A DNA stretch of 64,000 bases from Piromyces finnis (GCA_002104945.1 MCFH01000068.1:62001-126000); one strand, 5' to 3'. Shown: positions 30,470 through 43,066, numbered from the stretch's first letter. Made by a program: numbers and translations. Notes: generated by a model from the letters alone, not told the origin.

Positions 30470-31400
30470 ATCTTTTCCTCCCTTAATAATTTATCTACAA
30501 AACCCTTTAATCACTATCTTCATCTTTATAAGAAGAAATTTCGAGTTTTCACATTCAGATCTCGCTAATAGTTGTTGTAATTTCATTTACACATTTTCAC
30601 CGACAGCTCTTGAACTCATCTTAACTGTAAATGAACCGTTATATTTTTTAATCTTTTCTTGAATAGCAAAAATAGCCTTTTCTAAAGTTTCAATATCAAG
30701 AGCCTTATCAACTGTCATAACATATAATGGTGGGGCAATATGCTAAATCTATTTATTGCTATTATTAATATAAAATGATTTTTTTATTAATTGTCTAGAT
30801 TCTTAAATTAATAATACAATTTAAATTCCCATCTTCTATGATTATTCTATCGATTTTTAATAATATATATGTAATATTGATAATTACCACAACGAAGCTT
30901 AATTGGTTGTGGAGTCATTCTACACTTAATCTTCTAAACCTTATATGGTTCACTTTATTAAAACGAATATCAAGTTTAGATTCATCGTCTCTATAAACAT
31001 TTAGTAAATCTACTAAAAACTTTTATAGTTTAACTTACTAGATAGCAGCCTTGAAAATATCATAAACATGACCGTATTTCTTGTATAATGACAACCAATT
31101 TGAACATATAAATCTTCAAGAGATTTACAGTAAATTTTATATTGCTTTTCAGCAATATGTCTCATAATACTGTGAACCTATTATCAATTAATATCAAGAG
31201 AATAATATATTAATTTCCTTTATATTAATTTCATTAATTACATAATTTATATGATATATACAATTTTGGATTTGGTGCATTTTTCTTCACGTTTTTGGAT
31301 ATCTTCAGCAGAAACATGTTTCTTAGAAATATCAATGTAACTTTTATGAAAGTTTTTTTGAATTTATAATTTGAAATTCCATCAATACTACTAATTAATT
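30470..31400 (-). pseudogene. SUI2: eIF2-alpha (translation initiation factor 2 alpha) pseudogene with introns
   Basis: Minus-strand pieces match eIF2-alpha in the correct order. An S1-domain segment SYIDISKKHVSAEDIQKREE (31262-31345) comes first. Then follows an 84-nt intron-like gap with GT...AG ends (31178-31261). VHSIMRHIAEKQ and, after a frameshift, KKYGHVYDIFKAAI lie at about 31034-31177. MTPQPIKLRC is at about 30888-30922. IAPPLYVMT, then ETLEKAIFAIQEKIKKY and FTVKM are at 30587-30742, followed by an in-frame TAA and a decayed acidic tail. The N-terminal strand with the regulatory Ser is not recognisable and a central segment is missing. The gene is essential, so a functional copy must lie elsewhere. 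Confidence 0.85.
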
Positions 31401-31499
31401 TTTTTTTTAAAAAAAAAACATTTAAAATATAACATATCCAAATATGCATATATAAAATCAATTAATAATAATTGACTTTTCTATTTACTTTACAATTTA

Positions 31500-32547
31500 A
31501 GTAGAATTAAATTTATTAATTCTACTTAAATTATTTTTAATTTGATATAGAATAAAAAGTATTATATTAAGTAATTCGTTTATTATTAATAGTTTCAATA
31601 TTAGAACTGTAAACTGAAAATTGACATAATGTATTACTTGCACATTCATTTCAATTATTTTTCGATGAAATTAACAAGAATATATTTGTTGTAAGTTATA
31701 TATTCATATACAAAGTATCAAAAGTTCATGCTGTTTTATTCTTTAATGTATCATATTCAGAGTTATTTAATTGGAATATCTTTGATTTTATTTTTATTCT
31801 TTAGCTTTTTATAGTCAATTGTTATTAAAGTTTGTTACTTATTCTCTTTATTCTTTTATTCCTTTCTACTCTTCATATTTTGATTAGTCAGATAGATTTG
31901 TTTTTTCAGTTAGTTTGTTATTCCTTTCATTTATTCTTGAGTTTCGTTGTGGCTTTTATTACTTTAGTCATATTTAATCTTTTTATTTTTTCTACTTCTA
32001 TTTTTATTTTTCAGGCCTCGGCTTTTTTCTTTGATGTTTTTGTATGATTCTAGTAATGTCTTCATTTTTTTTTATTTTTTTTATTTTTTATTTCTTTTGA
32101 AACTCTAGATTTTCCAAGGAATCTCTTTCTACTAACATTCTTTTGTATTTTTTTCTATCTCTTTTTTCAATATATTTATATTTTATATTATATATATTTA
32201 TATAATTTTATTAGGTTTATTGTGGATTCTAATGGTAATTATTAATTCCTTTTTTTATTCTAACATTTTATTATCAAAGCTTCAATCTGGGAATATCGAG
32301 TATACTTTTTTTATAAATATTACTCATATTTCAATTTTATTTTTTAAAATTTTATTATGTTTACCTTATTTTTTCTACTTTTTATCCATTGTAATATGAT
32401 GTAACAACTTTTCACTCCTATTATTACTTTTTTTTCCAACATAAATTAACCTTAATGAATGTTCAAATTCAACAATCAGAATAAACACAATACAATAATC
32501 ATCCAATAAATAGTACCAATCTCATAAATAAAATAACATACAAAATT
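31500..32547. other. AT-rich region, pyrimidine-rich on plus
   Basis: 31780-32170 is strongly T/C-biased on the plus strand. This produces a spurious Leu/Phe-rich ORF at 31832-32047 and a stop-riddled Lys/Asn-rich reading on minus. I recognise no gene, LTR or LINE sequence. It could be a decayed Lys-rich host gene. Confidence 0.4.
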
Positions 32548-33408
32548 CAGTTATAATACAGAAATTCAAAGTGATAGATATTCAAAATTTATTTTCCCAT
32601 TTAAAGTCTTCAGTAGAGTTAGAACTAAGTTTTTCAACAACTTAGCCACTTTTCCAATTATAAAAATTTTAAATATTGTTTGACAAATAATCCACTAGCT
32701 ATATAATATATCCGTCTTTACTAATATTATATTTTTTATTTTACTATATATTTTATTTCTTTATTTTTTTATATCAATATATCAATACTCCAAATTATTA
32801 ATATCTATTGTCATAATAAGTTCTTTCAAAATGAACAATACCAATTGTACTGTACCTACCTTACGACGTGGTCTTCGTTTCTTCGGATCTAACTCCAATA
32901 AATCATATCTAATTTTTATCCATGATCTTAGTTCATGGTCAAAACAACGACTAATGGAATTTCTTTTAAAGGACATTCAACCTTTCAATGATATTCTTCA
33001 ATCCCTCACCAAAAAATATTCACAATCACTCGGTACCTATTTCATTCTAAAAGTCAATGGAAAATGCCCGCTTAAAGCCATGTTACTTATACACTCACTT
33101 TCTAAAAAACTCCCAATCTCTAGTAAAATATCTTGGAAATTCATTGATAAGCTCAAAAACAATAGATCATACAAAAACAAACGATCTATCAAATCCACTA
33201 CTGGTCCACTCTCTGACGATTTCTATTTTAGTCACTTAAATTCTAATACTTCCTTTTTCAACTTATGTACTTGCTGGAACATCAATGGTTGGAACCCTAA
33301 GAAAAAGCACGGTATTTTATACTTCATCTCTGTTTTCAAACCTGTATGTGTTTTCTTTCAAGAAGTAGGTAACAGCCAATTCCTCTGTGGTAATGTATTT
33401 TCCTCCAT
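32548..33408 (+). mobile_element. LINE-B copy 2, 5' half (5' UTR and ORF1 N-terminus)
   Basis: The 5' UTR is shared with copy 1 from CAGTTATAATACAG onward. ORF1 starts at 32831 and is open for about 190 residues to SQFLCGN, within the endonuclease domain. At about 33408 the sequence switches to Ty3 integrase. The missing continuation is probably LINE-B copy 3 at 36850-39642, separated by an inversion. Confidence 0.85.
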
Positions 33409-34692
33409 CTAGGAAAGAATAAGACTTATGACCTGATAGCCAGAAATTACTACTGGCTTAAAATGAAGGATGACGTTGCAGGATATATAAAAACTTGTAC
33501 CATATGTTGTACTCAAAAGGACAACAGGCATAAGCCATACGGTAGCGCTGCTAGGGTAAAAGTTGCAGAATTACCTTGGCAAGAAGTAGAAATTGACTTC
33601 CTGACGGATCTACCTATCAAGGAATGAAGAAAACCAGGTAGTAGTCCCTCAGAACCCCCAGAAGTCACTAGAAGAGGTTGTATCATGGTTTGCAGTGATA
33701 AGTTAACCAAAATGATACACTTAGTGGGATTTAGGAATATGCCTACTGCGAAAGAAACAGCATTAGCATACTTACAACATGTATTCAAGCTACACGGTTG
33801 TCCTAAATCAGTTACTACGGACCGTGGTGTTCAGTTCACCAGTAAGTTGTGGAAGGACATTATGGGGTTCTTTGGCGTAGAAGTAAACTTTGCTACCACT
33901 AGCCATCATGAAATGGTTGGTCAGGTAGAACGTAATAACACCTACGTAAGTATGTACCTTAGATGCTTTGTAAAAACCTTTGATGATGATGAATGGCTGA
34001 AATACTTGTACTTAGCTGAGTTCTGCTATAATAATGCAGTACACAGTTCTACCAAGCAGTCCCCATTCTTAGCTTTGTATAACTACCAGGTACATATGAA
34101 CCCTCAAGACTCAGAGCTTGTCCACTCACTTGGCGAAGCTCCTATATTAGATAGCTTCGCTCACAACTTAGGTAACTTAAAACACATACTGGACATATCA
34201 AGAATTCGGTTCATAGACCACTTAGATAGTAGAAGAGAACTTAAGTACCCAAAAATTAGGCTCTTGGATCTTGTGTGGTTAAGAAAACCAGAAAACTACA
34301 ACCCTCTTCCCTTCTACAAGCTACAAGCGAGAAAGTACGGACCCTTCAAGGTTATTGGAATTGATGAGAGCAAGCTTAACTACCGGTTGGATATCAGTAA
34401 ATCACCTTTCCCCAACGTCTATCCAGTGTTTCATATCAGTGAGTTAGAACCCTACCACAATAAACCAGAAGAACTAACACCTGCACCAGAAGGCTACCAG
34501 AAAATCATCAAGATCCTCAATGCCAGGAGAAAGAAGGACAACTACCAATACTTAGCTACCTTTAGTGACTTTAGGCAAGAGTGGATTGATGCTGATATCA
34601 TCGACAAGAATGCCCACTATGATAAACTACTAAAAGAATTTCAAGATAAATGCTACCAGGAATTCATGGTTAGTGTCCAAAACCCTGCCTAG
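33409..34692 (+). pseudogene. Ty3-C integrase and C-terminal domain
   Basis: It opens inside the integrase zinc region (CTICCTQKDNRHKPYG). A TGA near 33625 breaks the frame just after the first catalytic Asp (IDFLTDLP). The main ORF 33685-34692 then carries SDKLTKMIHLVGF, TTDRGVQFTSKLW and HEMVGQVERN (DDE Asp and Glu). A C-terminal region follows (FHISELEPYHNKPEEL) with only a weak, non-aromatic chromodomain-like end. GC content is higher than its surroundings. It ends 21 bp before LTR-C, with ACGGGGACA as a short polypurine tract. Confidence 0.85.
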
Positions 34693-34713
34693 GTTTTCTC
34701 CTTACGGGGACAT

Positions 34714-35275
34714 TGTAAGAAATATTTGTAGCCATAAGTTTCCCCACAAATATTTCAATTAAAACCATATATTCTGGTCACCATTTATTGGCCAGATATA
34801 TGCATAACCATATATTAATGGTTATTAATTAAATAGAAAGTTTATTTGCTTTACCTAATCAAGTGGTAAAGAAAATAAACTACTATAGTTAAATAGTACA
34901 GCATAAACTAACGTTAAATACTTTAGCGTTAGTATTAGAGTAAATTAATAACTATAATAATAAATAATGTATAATAATTATAATTAATAAATAAAAGATA
35001 TAATTAACAAATAATTATTAAGTAAATTTATTTCCTAATAATATTTATATATTTATTTATATTTATTTTAGTGTTATAATATTTGTTTTAGTTCTTTTAT
35101 TATTTTTTATAAAACTTTATTTAGTTATTAACTTGTATAGAGAGGTAATAACTAACTTAATTAGCTAAATATTAATAACTTATTAACTAATTTATAATAA
35201 ACTTTAACACGATAATAAATTAATTTTAATAAGAAATATAGATTATTTAATATAAAATAAATCTAATTTCTTACA
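34714..35275 (+). repeat. LTR-C, complete; 3' LTR of Ty3-C
   Basis: 562 bp with perfect inverted ends TGTAAGAAAT...ATTTCTTACA, placed directly after a polypurine tract and the integrase ORF. A truncated copy is at 8184-8683. Confidence 0.85.
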
Positions 35276-35329
35276 TTCGTTTTCAGGAACTCTTTAAATA
35301 CTAAACTAATACAAGACTAAAACAACACT

Positions 35330-36363
35330 TGTCACGAATACTAATGAAATCTGCAATTTCAAGATCACTTGAAATTGTGAAATCACTTATAAAATTTCAA
35401 AATCAACAATATTTTATTTCCAAATAAATTATAAAATTATATTAAAAAATATTTAAAAAATTTAGAAAAGATTAAGATATGACCTTAACCTTTAATAATT
35501 TTTATAATAAATAACTTTAATCCTTATCGTCATAATTTAATAAGGAAAAACAATCGTAACTCAACAACGAATGGCGAATTTTGAATAAACGTATTTTTGA
35601 TGAAACTACGTTTATTAGAAAGCCACACTCAAGATAAACAACATATCTTAAAATCAGGTCGATATCTCTGCTGGTTCACGAGATATTCCAATTTAAAGAT
35701 ATTTTGTTAGTAATGATTAATTGTTTATTCAGAGAATGATCACCCCTGATTTATTGAACATAAATCATTCACCCAAAAGGATATAAATTATTGTTTTAAT
35801 TAAATTAAAATTATTTTCCGGAATTAATTAACTTTATTTTATAATTATTATTTCAATAACATAACTTATATTCTTTGAATTAGAAGATTATAATTATTAA
35901 TATTATTTGAAATGAATTATATTATAATTAAGAAATAATTAATATTATGAATATATAAACAATAGTTATTTTTAATAATTAGTAATAAGTCTTAAGTTTA
36001 GCCTTACTATTATAAAATATATTATGAATATAATCATGTATTAAAAAGTTATTTTATTATTAAATGTAAAATTACAATTAGTATAAATAGTTTAGAATAG
36101 TTTATGAAATTAAAATCTTTGTAAAGATTATTATCTTGTTAATACTTAATAAGTATTACTATTAAATAATCTTATTATATATTTTAGCAACATATTATTT
36201 GAATAAAATAAAAGAAATTAACCATAGTATATAATTTAATTATTCATTTGTAAATCAATTAAGATTATTTTAATAAAACATTTTTTTTCTAACCTAGTTA
36301 TCTTTTAATCTTTTATTTAATTTAATATTTTAATATTAAATTATAAGTCTAATAAAACTTTTA
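35330..36363 (+). repeat. LTR-D copy, last bases missing
   Basis: It starts TGTCACGAATACT and follows the LTR-D at 9447 throughout, losing only the terminal ACA-type end. The 54 bp before it (35276-35329) are unassigned. Confidence 0.75.
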
Positions 36364-36849
36364 AATTTTATTTTAATTTATATTTAAAGTGTTTTTTTTT
36401 TATTTATTTATTTATATCAAATATTTAGAATTATTAAAAAAAAAGCTATTAATCTAAAATAATAAATATGTGAATGAATATAAAATTAATGTGTTAATTT
36501 CACTTTATTCATTCATTCAAATTTATTTTTTAACTAGGTTTTTAAAAATAAAATATCTTTAAAAAAGAATTAAATTTTTTAATCAACTTATTAATTATTT
36601 ACTAATAAAAAATACATCATAAAATCTCTTTTTTATCAAAAAATACCATTAATTAATTACGAACAACATGTTTAGATTTTAAAAAATGTAATTAATAATT
36701 TGTTTATTGATTATATTATTTTGTGGTGCAATTGTAATAAGATGAAAATGTTTAAAATTTAAAAGGGTTAGTTTTCACTATTAAAAAAATATTTTTTATA
36801 AAATACTTCATCATCTTTTTGATAGAAAATAGAGATTTTGCTGTGTGAA
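36364..36849. other. AT-rich spacer
   Basis: No coding sequence or repeat recognised between LTR-D and the 3' end of LINE-B copy 3. Confidence 0.55.
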
Positions 36850-39642
36850 TAATTTTTTTAGACTAGGAAGAGAATACACATATTTTATTTATTTATATTT
36901 GTGATATTACATAATATTAAGTGATAATACATATCTGTATAATAAGTAATAAATAATGAATAAAAATAATAAAATTTATATAAATAAAAATATAAATATA
37001 AAAATAATATAAAATAATTATTTAAATTGTATAAAGTTCAATGAACTCTGCAATTTGTACTGTGTGGGATTGTTTCCTACCTAATAAATTAAATGAAATA
37101 AAAAAAAGAAGCAACATCAGGTATGATAGTGGTGTCCACTAAACTCTCCCATGAGTTCATAATGTTTTCATTCAAATTTGAAGAAATACTAACATTGAAC
37201 CCTGTGTACGGAACATTGGAAATGTTCCTTTGCCATATCGGTACGACGTCGGCGTTCTTGATTATGTTAGGTGTCTTACTAAACCTATCAAAAAGTAGCT
37301 TCATAGAGCTACTAATGATAGAGATTGTTTTAGTAAGAAAAGCCGTGAGACCCTCTACATATATTTGATGCAGTTAAAAAAATCCCTCTACATATTGAAC
37401 ATGAAACCCCGATGAATTGTAAAGCTGTTCATTCAAATGTCTTTGTTCCGCCTTATCGATTTGTAGCTCATCATAAGCTAAAGTTCCACCAAGAAGGAAC
37501 GTAAAAATATAGTTATAAATTGTTTTTCTTACTTCCGTTTCGGGGAGTAAGTATGTGATGAATTGATTCTTATATTTATTATAAAAAAGGGTAAAAAGAT
37601 CGTCAAGAAAGCTAAGTGAAGAAGTTCTGTATTCAGAGAATGCGGAACATTCTAATATCCAATGGTAAAAAGATTGTTCGTCATATCCACAACATGGACA
37701 GACGCAAGGGCAGTCAGGAGTAACTCTATTACTGGCAATAGCAATTCGGGTAGTATTTTCATAACCGCATCGAATACGAATAATCCAGGTAATTCCTAAA
37801 TTTAAGTGAGGTATGTTGAGACCGATATGCATTAGGCGATCTGAATTAAGGAATTTGTTGTTAGTATATCTGAGGGCTTTACTTCCATTATTTAGGCTAC
37901 TATTATTCCAATAATGTTCTCTAATATCTTTAGTACTTTTAATATATATTTTCATAAGCTTCTTATGTAGGGAACAAGATTCTTTGGCCCAAGAGTAATG
38001 AGATATGGGAGGAATAGATCGGACGAGATCTTTAATAATACAATTTGATTTTCTCCATTTAACAAAGCATTTCACTTGTTGCACAGTAGAAATACCTGAA
38101 AGGGTAGGAATCTTCATATCTCTTGTAAGAGCATACAGACTAATAAATGAATTTCGTTCATAAACAAAATCTTTGTTATTAAAACTTTTATTGTGAAAGC
38201 TATTGACACTCCATAAAACAGCAGTATTGATAAGAGATTGGACTCTTCTAGTACTATTTTTGTTGGAACCAAGCAAAGGAGCATAATAAGAGACTTTGCT
38301 TAAAATATAAGAATGAATTACTATATTTTTTAAGCCAATAGGAACACAATTGTTAGTGAGGAAGCTTTTAAAAAATAATAAAGATTTCTGAACCTTTTAT
38401 ACATGTTAGATAGATAGAATATAAGTCAGAGAACGATCTTCGTTTGAATGGGATTCCAAGATAAGTATAGCAAAATTCTTTGGAATTGAGTACATACAGA
38501 TGTAAAATGTTGGGTCGACATAACTAGGGGATCTATTAAAGTTGATTGTTTAACAAACATTAGTTGCACATTTATTTATTTCAAAAAACATTTCGTTTAA
38601 ATTAAGCATCTTTTGAAATTTCATATTGCTAGAAGCAATCAGAACAATATCGTCAGCGAAAAGGCTACCACATCACCACAGTAACTTTTATTTTCTAAGC
38701 TAACTCCAAGCCTTTCACATTTATTTAAAACATCATTGATGAAGAGGTTAAATAGTATAGGAGAAAGAGGACGTCCTTATCTTACATCACGGTTGATATG
38801 GAATTTATTAGAAAGCATATCCAAGAAACGTGCACGGGCTTTCGAGGTAAAATAGAGATTATTGAGAAAACCAAAACACTTAATACGTATACCTAATTAT
38901 ATAACTTTTTAAGGATATTAAAGACAGGAACTGAATCTTATGCTTTTTTAAAGTCTAGAAAAGCAACATAAGTGCCTTTTCCTTTAAATTTTCTTCTTTG
39001 ACAGATTTCTCTAATGGAAATAAATAAGCAAATACATTCTTTATTGCGAAAACTAAAATGCTCAAGTCTTATAAAGTTATGAGAAAGAGCATATTTTGAA
39101 ATTCTATCAATTACAATTTTTGAAATGATCTTAAGACCTACATTGATTAGAGAAATACTACGATAATTATTACAATCTGAAAGATCGCCTTTTTCTGGAA
39201 TAGAAACGATGGAAGCAGAGTTCCATTTCAAAGGAAAAGAACCATTCCAGATTTTATTAAAAATTATTTTAAGACAATTTCCAGCAGACTTATGTTCTTT
39301 TTCCAGTTCTTTGTTACAGAAGAAAGCTTTGCGGAATATCAGAACAATTTGTGTTACAGATATAGCTGACCACTTAAAGACTTTTTTAGGTTTTTTGAAA
39401 CCATCAGAAGAGACTTTTTTACAAGACACAAGGATCGGTTTATGATCAGAAACATCATGAAAAACTTCATAACCTGAGGATTTGTTTATATGTTTAGTCA
39501 TAGCTTTGTTGTATATAATATGATCAATGCATGAAAACTTAGATCCTTTTTCCCACTTAAAATTATTACCAGTTAACTCAGCCATAGTCCAACCAGGGAT
39601 GTGTTGTGATATATAAGATTTGATTTTAATAGCTGACAGTTT
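36850..39642 (-). pseudogene. LINE-B copy 3, internally deleted and frameshifted
   Basis: It begins in the endonuclease domain (SAIKIKSYISQH, SDHKPILVSCKK), then jumps after FKWS to the RT (FFCNKELEKEHKSAG), losing roughly 700 bp. RT is frameshifted between 38940 and 38280. The last 300 residues (38276-37374) are intact, including the Cys/His cluster CPCVCPCCGYDEQS. The ORF ends at a TAA created by the 21-nt insertion at 37363-37383. The open frame 37304-37089 is the original C-terminus after that insertion. The 3' UTR ends near 36850. Confidence 0.85.
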
Positions 39643-40635
39643 GGAGAAGATAGTCGCACCTTTCATAGCCTCGAAGACTTGACTGATAAGTGGTAAGGGA
39701 AAGGAGTTACGCACTGTTACCTTGTTGAGACGTCTGTAGTCAGTACATAATCGCCTTTCACTACTCTTTTTGGGCACGAACAACACAGGATAACCTGCAG
39801 GACTCTCTGAATTCCTTATGAAGCGCTTTGCCAGGTTTTCCTCTATATATTCCTTCAGTGCTTTTTCCTCTTCTGGGTTGAAGGGATATATAGGCCCCTT
39901 ATGAAGACAAGCGTCCAGTTCCAGGTCGATCATATAGTTGTAGGAACGATGTTCTGGTAGCTGGTTTGCTATTTCTTCATTGAATTTTCTCTGAAATCGT
40001 GGTAATATCTCTTCACAATTTCTTCTGGCGTAGGTTGATTTTTGTTTAAGTTTTCTTCTCGTACCAACCCTACGTAAATGTGATTTTTCTCTAATTCAAC
40101 ACTCTCTACCAACCCTACTTTTTCTCTAAGTTGGAACTGGATGCTAATCCTCCGGAATTTCTGTTTCTAGATTCCCTTGAAGCTTTGCGGCTCCCATTAC
40201 CCATAATTTATGCTTCAATGTTTTCCGTAATTACAGCTGCTAAGGGTCTTCTAGCTTCTACATTAGTAACTGTAGTTATGGAGCTTATTTGAGTACAGTA
40301 GTAGCTATGAACACAGTTTACACCATAATCATTGGTGGATCCCTTTCCTTTACTATTATCTACTACGAAACTATTATGAAGTACCTCACTTGAGCGCCTT
40401 TATCGTATCCTCTGTAGATAAAGTGCTCATCCATAAAGCTCAAACATATTATGATTATTTCAGGCATATTATCGGATAAGTGACAACTTGTATTGAAGAA
40501 GTATAGTTTAGCTTCTTGCTCGCCTGTGGGAGTTAACCACAGCTTCAACTGCAAGTCGTCTGAGAACTGTTTCAATTCAATATTACCATTTACAGTTCTA
40601 AACATTGCTGGTTGTTCTACCACTCTCAACCCAAG
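39643..40635 (-). pseudogene. Ty3-C protease end and RT start
   Basis: Minus-strand segments are LRVVEQPAMFRTVNGN (protease flap region, 40629-40540), a frameshifted spacer with NKNQPTPEEIVKRYYHDF, NQLPEHRSYNYMIDLE, and RT start ([46 protein letters not shown]). At 39643 it is cut after IFSKL and joined to LINE-B. The open frame 38938-39933 is therefore a chimera of Ty3 and LINE-B, not a gene. Confidence 0.8.
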
Positions 40636-41354
40636 TGTAAAATATTAATCTTAAAACAGATTATATATTTAACAATAAAACAATTAAACACACGATAAAA
40701 TAAAAATAGGAGTTTCTTTTTAAAAATTATCTTCTTTATTAATGGTTAGAAATAAAATAACAATTACATCGATTCAATTGATAAAATTTACATGTATTTA
40801 TATTTTTTCGTAATTATATTCTAATATATTATTCTAATTTAATAAACATATATTTAATATAAAATAAACAAAACTAATATAATTAAATAATAAAATAATA
40901 AAACTAAACTAAAACTAATTCATTATACTTTTAATTCAATTTGAGTAAACTCAAAATTGAATAAGGCTCATGTATTATCTATAAATTAATTTAATATTAT
41001 CAATACTATTCTTAATATGTTTCCTATTGAAATATAAATAAATCTATTTTTAAAACTCAGTTAAAATTATTAAACTATTCTAAATTTAAATAAGAAAGTA
41101 TAATATATTCTAAAATCAAATAAAAAGTATTTAAAAAATATTTTAATTATTTAAAATATTTAGAATATTTAAATTTAATTAAAATTCTTTTATTCCTTAA
41201 ATTTAACGGAATTATTATAAAATAATTTACTATTAAATTATTCCATAAAATTTATTCAAAAATTTTATAATAAGTTTTACTAAATATTAATTTATTATTT
41301 AATAATTAATAATTAATTATTAAATAATCTAAAGATATATATTATATCTTTACA
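40636..41354 (-). mobile_element. Solo LTR-K in Ty3-C protease, 5-bp duplication CCAAG
   Basis: 719 bp with ends TGTAAAGATAT (minus start) and TTACA. CCAAG lies at 40631-40635 and 41355-41359. Removal rejoins the protease frame from HQNLARKLG to LRVVEQ. A sister copy is at 46865-47592. Confidence 0.92.
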
Positions 41355-41359
41355 CCAAG

Positions 41360-42290
41360 CTTCCTTGCCAAATTTTGGTGAATGAGGTTGGTAGTAGAAC
41401 CAGTATCATACAAGACCTCAACCCTCTTTACCTCGCGGGGGTTGCTTCTTGCATTGACCTAAGCTACCTTTTGATTTTGGCTGTAGTAGCTGTTGTTAAC
41501 CGTTGACTGACTAGCCATGGCTTTAGGTATGAGATTATTTCCCGTACTAGAAGGTCCTTGCATTGGTTGGATGATAGAACTTCTTCTAAAGCCCGGTTAT
41601 TGAACGACTCACGACGTTCTTTGTTATTACTATTATTCTTACTATAAGCCTGTAAGTTGTTTTGTTCAACCTTAGGCTTATTACTGGACTTGTTGTTCTT
41701 TTGCTTTATCTCAGCCCATTTAGAAGGGCTACATGGGTCTGTGATATCCAACAAGGCCATTATAGTGGTCTCGCGATCTCTCTTGTCGTACTTTTCAATG
41801 GTATCATTACGGAAGACTGCTTGATGGTCATCGCACTTCAACAGTACTTCACTCAATGTTTACAATGTACGCTCCTTTTCAGGGATATAATAGAACGCTT
41901 CACTGACAGAAGGCCTGACCTGCTGCATTAACGCCTGTCTCCTCACATTTTTAGGAAGCCCAAGTGTTTCCGTCAATTCATTGAACTCTTCTAAATAGTC
42001 GTATGCTTTTCCCCACTCATGTGTGAGCTTAAGCAACTTCGACTTGAAGAGTTCATGAGAGACTCTGGTGGGAACTTATCGTGAAGGTAGAGGAATAACC
42101 TTTCAGCATCGGGGTTCCTACGCTGTAGCATCCTCTACCTAAGTCTATACCATATTAATACTTTCCTACCTATATGATCTTCAAAGAAGATAACTTTTGC
42201 CTTTTCATCATTACCATAGTCGTATAGGTAACGTTTGAAATGACGTAAGCACTTCTCTTGAAAACCCTCTAAGTTTCACATTGTTATAAA
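41360..42290 (-). pseudogene. Ty3-C Gag and protease start, decayed
   Basis: Minus-strand segments of a Gag core (CLRHFKRYLYDYGNDEKAK, WGKAYDYLEEFNEL, RRQALMQQVRPSVSEAF, SEVLLKCDDHQAVF) are separated by stops and at least two frameshifts. A Lys/Asn-rich stretch follows, then the protease active site YDTGSTTNLI near 41400. No start codon or zinc knuckle is visible. Same orientation and similar base composition as the RT fragment at 39643. Confidence 0.75.
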
Positions 42291-42296
42291 AAATAG

Positions 42297-42907
42297 TGTA
42301 ATGTTGAACACTGAAAGAATAGATTAGGATATCTCTTCTATTACAATAACACTAAAATTAAAATAAAAATTGTTTTATAAAAGTATCTTTTATTATAATA
42401 GAAAATTTATTAATAACAATTACATAGATCAAAATGATGAAAAATATCTTCTATTTATATTTTTCCTAAATACATTTATATTGTATTATAACTATTTATT
42501 TAAAATATATTATTATTTAAAATTTACACTAAAATCTTAATTATTAATAAATATTTAAACTATAACTATTTTTAGTAAAATACAATTGGCAATTCAAATT
42601 AAGTACTATTCAATTTGAATATGTGCCCATGTATTATTGATATATTAATCATTTATTATTTATATATTATTTATCTATTTCTATGAAAAAACAATATTAA
42701 AACTAGGGATTTAAATTGAGAATTTTAATTTACTTGTTAAACATTAAGAATAAATTAATAATTTATTTTATTTCAAACTTTAATTATTAATAAATAAATT
42801 ATGTCTCATTTTCTTTTTCTGTAATATAATTTGTGTAACTTAAACAATAATACTTGTGGCTTAAGTTACATTAAAGATATCAAATTGAGGCGTTTGATAT
42901 CTTTACA
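42297..42907 (-). repeat. LTR-B, minus orientation, no target duplication
   Basis: 611 bp matching the solo LTR-B copies at 7249 and 50778, with ends TGTAAAGATATC and CATTACA on the minus strand. The flanks differ (AATAG and ATCTC). It may be the 5' LTR of an element whose other end is gone, or a solo LTR rearranged later. Confidence 0.8.
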
Positions 42908-43066
42908 ATCTCTCTCTCTAAGTCGAGCTCCTGCGAGATTAATTTATAAAGAATTCTTTCTCGAAAGAATTTCAATTACAAATGGTTGGTATCTGTGCTT
43001 GATTAGATTACCAACTTTATTCTTTCTAATTTTCATGGAGGAGTCGTTCGACTTATATTTTGACTA
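42908..43066. other. Unassigned spacer between LTR-B and LINE-B copy 4
   Basis: Less AT-rich than the surroundings, with a 9-bp inverted repeat GAATTCTTTCTCGAAAGAATTC-like near 42951-42972 and a short MEESFDL frame at 43036. No family assigned. Confidence 0.4.

Noticed and set aside
31832-32047. Hydrophobic 71-residue ORF on plus
   Set aside because: Low-complexity translation of a pyrimidine-rich tract with no start context, repeats or neighbours to support it.
38938-39933. A 331-residue fusion gene
   Set aside because: Ty3 RT joined to an internally deleted LINE-B at a rearrangement breakpoint; best read as two pseudogene fragments.
42970-43020. tRNA gene or primer site around GGTTGGTATCTGTGC
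   Set aside because: No cloverleaf or B-box can be formed and it is not adjacent to a correctly oriented LTR end.
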